Shown: piece after piece, positions 1 through 5,018 of the stretch
Layout: each line of letters begins with the position of its first letter
How positions within the stretch are numbered: the stretch's first letter is position 1
NCBI GenBank assembly: GCA_902385025.1
Contig: CABMDX010000263.1
Location: 1-5,018 of the forward strand
DNA from: an uncultured archaeon
Lineage (GTDB): Archaea > Halobacteriota > Methanosarcinia > Methanotrichales > Methanotrichaceae
Direction: 5' to 3'
Length of the DNA stretch: 5,018 bases
Position numbers and translations under genes: made by a program
Notes under the pieces: generated by a model
Database searches by the model: none
Seen by the model: the letters and a program-made list of their open reading frames with translations, nothing else
What the model was told of the DNA's origin: nothing

Positions 1-469
1 GCAGCAGCAGGAGGTACTGCTCCTTGCTGATCTTGTCTGCCTTCTTCTTATGGCTGGTCTCGGCGTTCTCCTGGAGGTTGGCATTCTCCTTGGCCTCGAA
101 GCCTGTTCCGATATCGATCAGGTGAGCATCGAAGACGGGCGTTCCCACGCGGGTGCAGATGTTTCTCCATTCGGCATGATGCCTCTCCAGGAGAACCACA
201 TTCATGATCTCTCTGACCAGGGGGCCGCTGAGGTACTGGACATTCATCCACCTCACGCGCCGCTCCACCTCACGCGCGATGTCCTTGGCCTCTTCCTCGG
301 TTATCCCCGGTTCTTTGTAAAATTGTTCTGAGAGCTTGGTCTCCTTCAGGAGCTGCTTGGCTATGGCTTCTCTGTCCCAGTCCAGCAGGTGACCATCAGT
401 GGTCCTGACTCTGGGCATGGCAGAAACAGCAAGCCCTTCCAGTGTCTGCTGCACGATTCTGCTGCTCAA
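1..469 (-). CDS. nrdD: Anaerobic (class III) ribonucleoside-triphosphate reductase, N-terminal part
   Basis: The enzyme reduces ribonucleoside triphosphates to deoxy forms in the cytoplasm by glycyl-radical chemistry, supplying DNA precursors without oxygen. About 156 codons are present; the catalytic cysteines and C-terminal glycyl-radical site lie beyond the left edge. The visible part begins as an ATP-cone regulatory domain (VRTTDGHLLDWDREAI, then an EEEAKDIAREVERRV helix and YLSGPLVREIMNVVLLE), followed by RNICTRVGTPVFDAH and FEAKENANLQENAETSHKKKADKISKEQYLLLL, which I recognise from archaeal NrdD. I chose the TTG at 469 because GAGGGG lies 7 bases before it and the extension (RIVQQTLEGLAVSA) reads like protein. 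The alternative is the ATG at 418 (MPRVRTTDG), whose nearest purine-rich stretch is about 15 bases away. An in-frame TAG at 482-484 bounds the frame upstream. It is transcribed away from the other genes and is functionally unrelated to them. The identity is secure; the start is less so. Confidence 0.85.
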   Translation of the reverse strand, partial: MSSRIVQQTLEGLAVSAMPRVRTTDGHLLDWDREAIAKQLLKETKLSEQFYKEPGITEEEAKDIAREVERRVRWMNVQYLSGPLVREIMNVVLLERHHAEWRNICTRVGTPVFDAHLIDIGTGFEAKENANLQENAETSHKKKADKISKEQYLLLL

Positions 470-586
470 CGCCCATCCCCTCTAAGATAAAGCAACATAA
501 CTCATCCTCACGATTATCGGCTTGTCAGAGACGTATCTCATCCCTTGCTTATTGGCTTTGCGCTCCAAACTTCTCCAAAATTTTTC

Positions 587-594
587 TATAAGTA
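587..594 (-). promoter_or_regulatory. Possible TATA box for nrdD
   Basis: On the minus strand this reads TACTTATA, preceded by the purine-rich AAGAGA, which resembles an archaeal TFB-recognition element plus TATA box. Transcription would start about 25 bases downstream, near 563, giving a leader of roughly 95 bases to the TTG start. A competing element, CTTTATCT near 486-493, would favour a shorter transcript and the internal ATG at 418. The call rests on pattern alone. Confidence 0.25.
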
Positions 595-866
595 TCTCTT
601 CTCTGGATAATAAACTAATCGCCCAGTATCCGGCTATTCGTTTATTAAGGCGCACGACGCAGGACGAAAGTAATAGCAAAGCGGCTCGAATGCCTCGTAT
701 TAGAGATAGTCTCTCCTATTCGCGAGGGCTTGTCAAAAAGCGTCCCTGGATTTCCCTTGATCCTGATCGATTCAGCTCCCGATAATCCGTAATTATCTTG
801 AGGCTATCATTCAATTAGGCAGACAAGATCTTATCGCCCTGCTCGCCTTTCTAAATTTTGCGCGAA

Positions 867-882
867 GGTCTGAGTGCAGACC
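867..882. other. Small perfect hairpin
   Basis: GGTCTG and CAGACC form a six-base-pair stem around the loop AGTG. No T-run follows on either strand, so it does not look like a terminator. It could be an operator or chance; nothing around it decides. Confidence 0.3.
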
Positions 883-952
883 ATCCAAAAAGGCCCGAGC
901 CAAATGCAGGATGCAAACAAATAATCGGCTCTCTTGAGGGGATTTAAGCGAT

Positions 953-965
953 TGAATATAAAAAT
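953..965 (+). promoter_or_regulatory. Candidate TATA box upstream of the large pentapeptide gene
   Basis: The sequence TGAATATAAAAAT resembles an archaeal TATA box. Initiation about 25 bases on, near 985, would give a leader of about 145 bases and place the AAACATG motif just inside the transcript. Other A/T-rich candidates lie nearer the gene: CATATTATTATTT around 1053-1066 and CATATACC around 1089-1096. The last would give an almost leaderless transcript. I cannot tell which is used. Confidence 0.25.
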
Positions 966-992
966 TTCTGCCAGTCATAATTTATTTACCAC

Positions 993-1010
993 TCAAACAT
1001 GAAACATGTT
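993..1010. promoter_or_regulatory. AAACATG tandem and inverted motif, possible operator
   Basis: Two AAACATG heptamers stand head to tail (995-1001 and 1002-1008), and the same bases form a perfect inverted repeat, AACATG-AAA-CATGTT (996-1010). The nine bases TCAAACATG (993-1001) recur upstream of the truncated paralogue at 4158-4166, also as part of an inverted repeat. That makes a shared regulator binding site conceivable. A palindromic CACATGTG follows at 1036-1043. There is no direct evidence of protein binding. Confidence 0.35.
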
Positions 1011-1130
1011 CAGAGCAGCCAGCCATTTGTTCTTTCACATGTGGTCGCATCTCACATATTATTATTTCCGATTGGAGAGGATACGATCATATACCAAAAA
1101 TTCATAATCCTTTAATGCATCCTATTAGGT

Positions 1131-3752
1131 ATGTCTGCATCTAAGACTGGACTTGCTCTGGGAATTTGCTTTATATTTATCTTTTCAATTATCGTACCAT
1201 CATATGCAGAGCAGGAGAGTCACACCAAGCAGGTTCTCATCCTTGCCTCTTATCATCCGGGCATGAAGTGGGAGGACAGCATAATTTCGGAAATTAAGCT
1301 CCATTTCGCTATGCATTTGCCATCAGCGGTCATTTCTGCAGAATATATGGACACAAAGAGAATTGCAGTCAACGATTCGCGCCTTGCTCATCTAAAGGCT
1401 CTCTATCTCCAGAAGTATAAAAATCGCAAATTTGATACGATAATATCCCTGGACAGCGATGCATTCAATTTTTTGCTCAATAATAAAGACGAAATTTTTC
1501 CCGGCACCCCGGTTGTCTTTTGCGGTGTGCCTTATATTGATGAGAATCGGTTAAGGAATGCGGGCAACATCACAGGTGTCGTGGAGAACTATGATGTCGC
1601 AAATACCATATCATTGATGCTCAATCTTCATCCCAACACAAAGCATATCGCTATAATAAACGATCGGACCGCCACTGGCAAAAATGCTCGAAAGGTTCTG
1701 GATAATGTAACACCAAGCTTTGGCGTCTCCTTTGAATTTATGGAAAACCTCTCCATAGAGGAGCTAAGAGAGCGCCTAATGTCCCTCTCCAATGATTCAC
1801 TGATCCTGCTTATGACCTTTAACCGCGACAGATTGGGATCGTTCTTGACATACGAAGACGCCGCCCAACTGATTCTGGAAACAAGTCCGGTTCCGTTTTA
1901 TAGCGTATATGATTTTTACCTGGGATATGGGGCTATCGGCGGAAAGATGATTCACGGATACTCTCAAGGCGATGAGGCAGCAGATTTAGCGCTTGCGATC
2001 CTGGGGGGCGAGTCTGTGGAAAAGATCCCTGTGGTCGATCGGGATCTCAATTATTACATGTTTGACTACTTTGAGCTGAGTCGCGCCAAAATCAGCCTTG
2101 ACCGTCTGCCTCTTGGAAGCACAATCATCAACCTGCCCTTCCAGGCGCGCGCCAATCTTGCGAATGAGAATTTGAGCGGCATGGATCTGAGCAAGAGAAA
2201 TCTGAGCCAATCCGCGCTAAATGGTGCAAATCTTTGCGGATCAAACCTGAGCAAAGCAGCATTAATGCGCTCGATCCTGACAAATGCCCTGCTTGAAGGG
2301 ACCAATTTAAGCTATGCAAATCTGGAGGAAGCCCATCTGAGGGGCTCAGATCTATTTGAGGCCAATCTGACAGGCGCAAGCCTCGTCGGGGCCGATATGA
2401 TTGCATCGAATCTCAGCCATGCGATTTTCATCGAAGCCGACCTCATGCAGGCTCGAGTATACAGGTCGGATCTGAGGAAAGCTATATTGGATAATGCAAA
2501 TCTGGAAGCAACAAACCTGAGCCAATCGGATCTGGACGGAGCATATCTCCGGAATGCCTATATGAGGCGCTCCACACTGCGCAATTCCTCCTTAGTGGGC
2601 GCGAACTTAAGCAAAGCCAACATCATTGGTGCGAACCTTATTGATGCGAATTTGGCTCGCTCTGATCTGAGCCGTGCAGATGTCTCCGAGGCGCGTATGT
2701 CCGGTGCGAATTTCCATGGCTCAAGGCTCGTCAATGCGAGGCTGGTATTCACAAATTTCACCCGTACAAACCTCAGCCGTGCAGACTTCTCCGGCTCGAC
2801 GCTCCTGGCATCAGAGCTCACAAGATCCGATCTTTCCGGCGCGAATCTCTCCCGCGTAAACCTTGAGGACGCCTGGATCTATCTGGCGAATTTGAGAGAA
2901 GCAAATCTGACAGGTGCATATTTGAATGGTGTGCATTTGAACGCCTCGGATCTATCATATTCGAGCTTGAGGGACGCAGACCTGACTGAGGCCACTCTGA
3001 GAGGATCGCATTTTGAGGGAGCGGACCTGAGCGGAGCCAGGTTTGTGGGAGCGGATCTGACTCTGGCAAGCCTCGAGGAGACATCCTCGGTCAGAACGAG
3101 CTTCCTTGGCTCCAAGCTCAACTGGGTACATTTAGACAGAAGCCGCCTCCTTAAGGCCCAATTTTCGCGCTCTGAGCTATTTGGCGCGGATATGAAAGAT
3201 TGTGACCTGAGCGGATCAGACTTCACAAGAGCATACCTGACCAGAGCAAATCTCGCCCGTTCGGTATTTAGAGACACCATAATGGATTATGCAGATCTCA
3301 CCAGTGCTGATTTTTCCGGGACGAACTTCCGGTCCGTCAAGTTCCTGGGGAATTTCATGAATGATGCCAACTTCACAGGAGCAGATCTTAGCAGCGCTGC
3401 TTTTAGCGCCATAAGCATGAATGGGACCACTATGCGTAGAGCTAATCTCAGATCCGCCAGCTTTGACTCGATGACAATTGGAGACGTGGATCTGAGTGGC
3501 GCAGATCTCAGAAACATGAAGGCTCGCCTGACTTCCTTTAAGAATGTGAACCTTTCCGGCTGCGATATGCGTGGTGCGGATATGCAGATGGTTGCCCTTA
3601 TAAACGTGAATTTGACTGGTGCGAATATCGAGGGCATGAAGTGTGATAATGTAACCATGCAGCTCCTGGCCAATCAGAACCTCGAAGGCGTGACTATGAG
3701 CTCGGAAATGAAAAGGGCTCTGGAGCGAATACGGCAGGGAAAAGCCTCCTGA
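1131..3752 (+). CDS. Secreted fusion of a periplasmic-binding-like domain and a long pentapeptide-repeat beta-helix
   Basis: The product has 873 residues. Residues 1-26 are a signal peptide with a hydrophobic core and probable cleavage after SYA. Residues 33-335 match the ABC-type substrate-binding fold (PF04392/COG2984-like) that often serves as the extracellular sensor of histidine kinases: KQVLILASYHPG, SLDSDAFNFLL, FPGTPVVFCGV, ITGVVENYD, LHPNTKHIAIINDRTATG, and the closing IPVVDRDLNYYMFDYFEL...LPLGSTIINLPF. In kinases a membrane helix and PAS/kinase domains would follow. Here residues 341-845 are instead 101 contiguous pentapeptides of the A(N/D)LXX type, ending in a helical cap (SSEMKRALERIR). 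I see no second membrane segment, lipobox cysteine or C-terminal anchor, so the protein is probably released or held by contacts outside the cell. The ligand is unknown. A stop at 1113-1115 in the same frame makes ATG 1131 the only sensible start; the ribosome binding site is poor. A 98-codon gene follows after 35 bp. Confidence 0.85.
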   Translation: MSASKTGLALGICFIFIFSIIVPSYAEQESHTKQVLILASYHPGMKWEDSIISEIKLHFAMHLPSAVISAEYMDTKRIAVNDSRLAHLKALYLQKYKNRKFDTIISLDSDAFNFLLNNKDEIFPGTPVVFCGVPYIDENRLRNAGNITGVVENYDVANTISLMLNLHPNTKHIAIINDRTATGKNARKVLDNVTPSFGVSFEFMENLSIEELRERLMSLSNDSLILLMTFNRDRLGSFLTYEDAAQLILETSPVPFYSVYDFYLGYGAIGGKMIHGYSQGDEAADLALAILGGESVEKIPVVDRDLNYYMFDYFELSRAKISLDRLPLGSTIINLPFQARANLANENLSGMDLSKRNLSQSALNGANLCGSNLSKAALMRSILTNALLEGTNLSYANLEEAHLRGSDLFEANLTGASLVGADMIASNLSHAIFIEADLMQARVYRSDLRKAILDNANLEATNLSQSDLDGAYLRNAYMRRSTLRNSSLVGANLSKANIIGANLIDANLARSDLSRADVSEARMSGANFHGSRLVNARLVFTNFTRTNLSRADFSGSTLLASELTRSDLSGANLSRVNLEDAWIYLANLREANLTGAYLNGVHLNASDLSYSSLRDADLTEATLRGSHFEGADLSGARFVGADLTLASLEETSSVRTSFLGSKLNWVHLDRSRLLKAQFSRSELFGADMKDCDLSGSDFTRAYLTRANLARSVFRDTIMDYADLTSADFSGTNFRSVKFLGNFMNDANFTGADLSSAAFSAISMNGTTMRRANLRSASFDSMTIGDVDLSGADLRNMKARLTSFKNVNLSGCDMRGADMQMVALINVNLTGANIEGMKCDNVTMQLLANQNLEGVTMSSEMKRALERIRQGKAS
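2151..3665 (+). repeat. 101 consecutive pentapeptide repeats (15-bp coding period)
   Basis: This is the repeat part of the preceding gene, residues 341-845. Every fifth residue from 343 is a buried position filled by L, F, M, I or V, with A, S, T or C commonly two residues before it. Register is kept with no insertion or deletion over 505 residues; typical units are ANLTG, ADLSG and SDLSR. Departures at the central position are few: TSSVR (651-655), MKARL (796-800) and MKCDN (836-840). The family fold is a right-handed quadrilateral beta-helix with four repeats per turn, so this stretch predicts about 25 turns. Codons differ among repeats, so the units are old rather than freshly copied. Long open frames on the opposite strand here are by-products of the periodicity. 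Confidence 0.9.
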
Positions 3753-3787
3753 TCGCATTTTTCAGGAGACGGGGATAGGGGGTAAGC

Positions 3788-4084
3788 GTGGCAAGAATTT
3801 GGCAATATTCGACCCGTGGATCAGTCGCATTAGCCTTCCTTTTGGCCATGTCAATGAGTCTGGCAGGAGGAGAATCCAGCGACTATCAAGATATGCTGAA
3901 TCTGATCATGAGCATCGATGACCCGCGAATGGATGCACAAGACCTGGCCTTCTTCCTCGTCACTCACAATTATGATGCCATGCCTGAGGGGGATCACGCT
4001 CTATTAAAGCTTGATGGAAATGTATATCGAATAACGCCTAATGGGTCCAAACCTGGCCTAGCTGATATATCAAAAATAAAATAA
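3788..4084 (+). CDS. Small secreted protein of unknown function
   Basis: The product has 98 residues and I do not recognise its family. Residues 1-26 look like a signal peptide (basic start, hydrophobic VALAFLLAMSMSLA, probable cleavage after SLA), leaving a mature acidic protein of about 72 residues. The first part is probably helical (YQDMLNLIMSIDDPRMDAQDLAFFLVTHNYDA). The second looks like a small beta-hairpin ending in a turn (HALLKLDGNVYRITPNGSKPG). There are no cysteines. It starts with GTG, preceded at four bases by GGGGGT, close to the archaeal GGAGGT. It begins 35 bp after the large fusion gene in the same direction with no obvious promoter between, so co-transcription and a related extracellular role, such as a partner or stabiliser of the large protein, are plausible but inferred. 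Confidence 0.65.
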   Translation: MARIWQYSTRGSVALAFLLAMSMSLAGGESSDYQDMLNLIMSIDDPRMDAQDLAFFLVTHNYDAMPEGDHALLKLDGNVYRITPNGSKPGLADISKIK

Positions 4085-4103
4085 AACTTTTAGATATTAA
4101 TTG

Positions 4104-4116
4104 TGTCTTTTTTGTA
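4104..4116 (+). terminator. T-rich transcription stop
   Basis: A run of six T (4108-4113) within TGTCTTTTTTGTA lies about 20 bases after the stop codon of the 98-codon gene. Archaeal RNA polymerase can terminate at oligo-T tracts without a hairpin, and none is apparent here. It would separate the two-gene unit from the following paralogue. Confidence 0.4.
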
Positions 4117-4151
4117 TGTGTGTATGCAATCAACGCCGGGACTTCTGCAAT

Positions 4152-4166
4152 CATGTTTCAAACATG
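4152..4166. promoter_or_regulatory. Inverted repeat upstream of the truncated paralogue
   Basis: CATGTTT-C-AAACATG is a perfect seven-base inverted repeat with a one-base centre. It shares TCAAACATG with the site at 993-1001 and lies eight bases before a TATA-like element, a usual place for an archaeal regulator to act. It argues against translation starting at the upstream GTG (4120), since it would then be coding. Confidence 0.4.
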
Positions 4167-4173
4167 CAAAAGA

Positions 4174-4181
4174 TTATTTAA
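4174..4181 (+). promoter_or_regulatory. TATA-like element of the paralogue
   Basis: TTATTTAA stands about 26 bases (centre to start) before the ATG at 4204, so transcription would begin at or next to the start codon. That would give a leaderless mRNA, common in archaea, and explain the absence of a ribosome binding site. Confidence 0.35.
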
Positions 4182-4203
4182 TTCATCACGACTAACTAGT
4201 ATT

Positions 4204-4998
4204 ATGGATCTCTCTTTGGTAAGATTGTTCTTTGGAATCTGCCTGATAGCTGCGATGATCGTGGCAATATCTGCCGGAGTTGATTCGAACCCTGCCAAGC
4301 AGGTCCTTATCCTTGCATCTTATCATCCGGGCCTGGCCTGGGAGGACGATATCATTTCGGAGATCAGGCTCCATTTTGCAATGTTTATGCCATCCACCAT
4401 TGTTTCTTGCGAATACATGGACACAAAGAGAGTTGCTCCTGATGAAACACGACTGTCAAAGCTAAAGGCCCTTTATTTGGAGAAATACGGCAAGAAGCAC
4501 TTGGACCTCATCATTGCCTCGGATACCGATGCATTCGACTTCCTGCTCGTGAACAGAGATGAGGTATTTCCCGGCACGCCGGTAGTCTTTTGCGGGGTAG
4601 TCTATTTTGATGATAAAATGCTGCAAGGAAAGCGCGGTTTCACTGGTGTGGTGGAGAAGTACGATATTGCAGATACCATTTCCCTGATGCTGCGCCTTCA
4701 TCCTGGCACACAGCATATCGCTATTGTAAACGATATGACTGCTACTGGCCAGGCGGCTGCAAAGGTCTTAGAAGATACCATTCCGCTTTATAGAGAAAAT
4801 GTCACCTTTGAGATTTTGGGGAATCTCAGCATAGATGAACTCAAAGAGAAGGTCTCATTTCTGTCGAATGACAGTTTGATCCTGCTCCTGACATTTATAG
4901 TTCTTAGCATAACAAGTTTAACTTATCGTGCAAGAATCTGGGAATCCACATTCGTGCGAAAGAAAGACTTCCAGCCAAGCCATAGAAGCTACCCCTAA
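4204..4998 (+). CDS. Truncated paralogue of the substrate-binding-like domain, probable broken gene
   Basis: The product has 265 residues from ATG 4204. This start aligns with the first copy: both have GIC at residues 11-13 within the signal peptide and reach KQVLILASYHPG after about 31 residues. The frame is open back to a GTG at 4120, but those extra residues are unlike a signal peptide. From KQV to CGV I count about 70 identical residues in 101 against the large fusion, and similarity continues through GVVEKYDIADTISLMLRLHPG, IAIVNDMTATG and LSNDSLILLLTF (ending at residue 231). There it stops. The first copy continues NRDRLGSFLTYEDAAQ; this one reads IVLSITSLTYRARIW and ends 34 residues later in a basic tail. 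About 100 residues of the binding domain are missing, so the fold is probably incomplete. Insertion or deletion is likelier than a frameshift, because no frame restores the match. Confidence 0.7.
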   Translation: MDLSLVRLFFGICLIAAMIVAISAGVDSNPAKQVLILASYHPGLAWEDDIISEIRLHFAMFMPSTIVSCEYMDTKRVAPDETRLSKLKALYLEKYGKKHLDLIIASDTDAFDFLLVNRDEVFPGTPVVFCGVVYFDDKMLQGKRGFTGVVEKYDIADTISLMLRLHPGTQHIAIVNDMTATGQAAAKVLEDTIPLYRENVTFEILGNLSIDELKEKVSFLSNDSLILLLTFIVLSITSLTYRARIWESTFVRKKDFQPSHRSYP

Positions 4999-5018
4999 CG
5001 ATCCTAAGAAGTTCTTCC
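4897..5018. mobile_element. Foreign sequence after the homology break, possibly the end of an inserted element
   Basis: From about 4897 the DNA no longer resembles the first copy. On the minus strand a frame is open from the right edge to a TAA at 4904-4906 (about 37 codons; FYGLAGSLSFARMWIPRFLHDKLNLLC at its end). A gene ending a few bases from a junction is what the edge of an insertion sequence can look like. TTCTTAG (4901-4907) has an inverted copy, CTAAGAA, at 5004-5010. I do not recognise the peptide as a transposase and the other end is outside the window, so a deletion or rearrangement junction is equally possible. Confidence 0.25.

Larger units (their letters stand above)
470..1130. 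other. Long intergenic region without a supportable gene
   Basis: About 660 bp separate the divergent nrdD and the large plus-strand gene. Two open frames exist here, 522-785 (plus, 87 codons) and 482-679 (minus, 65 codons). They overlap each other, both begin with TTG without a ribosome binding site, and neither product resembles a family I know, so I do not call them. I see no tRNA, no C/D box pair and no repeat array. The right half is A/T-rich and holds the candidate promoter and the AAACATG motif described separately. The left half could be decayed coding sequence, but nothing recognisable remains. Confidence 0.6.

Noticed and set aside
50..331. Plus-strand open frame of 93 codons
   Set aside because: It is antisense to nrdD, whose conserved protein motifs are clear on the minus strand.
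482..679. Minus-strand frame in phase with nrdD and separated from it only by a TAG, raising the idea of amber (pyrrolysine) read-through
   Set aside because: The upstream peptide resembles nothing at the NrdD N-terminus, starts with TTG without a ribosome binding site, and a well-placed ribosome binding site lies after the TAG.
702..714. Inverted repeat AGAGA-TAG-TCTCT
   Set aside because: It is only five base pairs, with no T-run and no link to a promoter; it is easily due to chance.
522..785. Plus-strand open frame of 87 codons
   Set aside because: It has a TTG start, no ribosome binding site and no recognised domain, and it overlaps another equally weak frame on the opposite strand.
2151..3665. 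Periodic DNA as a CRISPR or tandem satellite
   Set aside because: The period is 15 bp, the units vary freely in synonymous positions, and the reading frame is continuous; it encodes a protein repeat.
3216..3758. Long minus-strand open frame (180 codons) and several others opposite the pentapeptide region
   Set aside because: They run antisense to an unmistakable repeat gene, inherit its 15-bp period and give no recognisable protein.
4120..4203. Extension of the paralogue to an upstream GTG
   Set aside because: The ATG at 4204 aligns with the start of the first copy and yields a proper signal peptide; the upstream part contains the inverted repeat and TATA-like element.

Overview
The window looks like chromosomal DNA of a strictly anaerobic archaeon, most plausibly a methanogen of the Methanosarcinales and perhaps Methanothrix-like. 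The grounds are an archaeal-type class III (anaerobic) ribonucleotide reductase N-terminus, A/T-rich TATA-like elements, a T-rich transcription stop, and large secreted repeat proteins. This placement is inference; no rRNA or other taxonomic marker is present.

Layout: (1) positions 1-469, minus strand, hold the 5' part of nrdD, with the rest beyond the left edge. (2) About 660 bp (470-1130) contain no gene I can support, only TATA-like sequences, a small hairpin and an AAACATG tandem/inverted motif. (3) 1131-3752, plus strand, encode an 873-residue secreted protein. It joins a periplasmic-binding-like domain, of the kind usually found as the sensor of histidine kinases or as an ABC substrate-binding protein, to 101 consecutive pentapeptide repeats without a single register break. 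(4) 3788-4084 encode a 98-residue secreted protein of unknown function, 35 bp downstream and probably co-transcribed. (5) A T-rich stop is followed by a second copy of the binding domain (4204-4998). Its similarity to the first copy ends abruptly near 4897, about two thirds of the way through the domain, and is replaced by unrelated sequence to the right edge.

The three plus-strand genes form a partly duplicated module of exported proteins. The large protein may sense or bind a small ligand outside the cell through its N-terminal domain, with a long rigid beta-helical rod behind it. It has no visible transmembrane segment after the signal peptide, no kinase domain and no anchor, so it is not a conventional sensor kinase or an obvious lipoprotein. 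The main points of interest are this fusion, the length and regularity of the repeat, its many N-glycosylation sequons, and the truncated neighbouring paralogue with related DNA motifs upstream of both copies.
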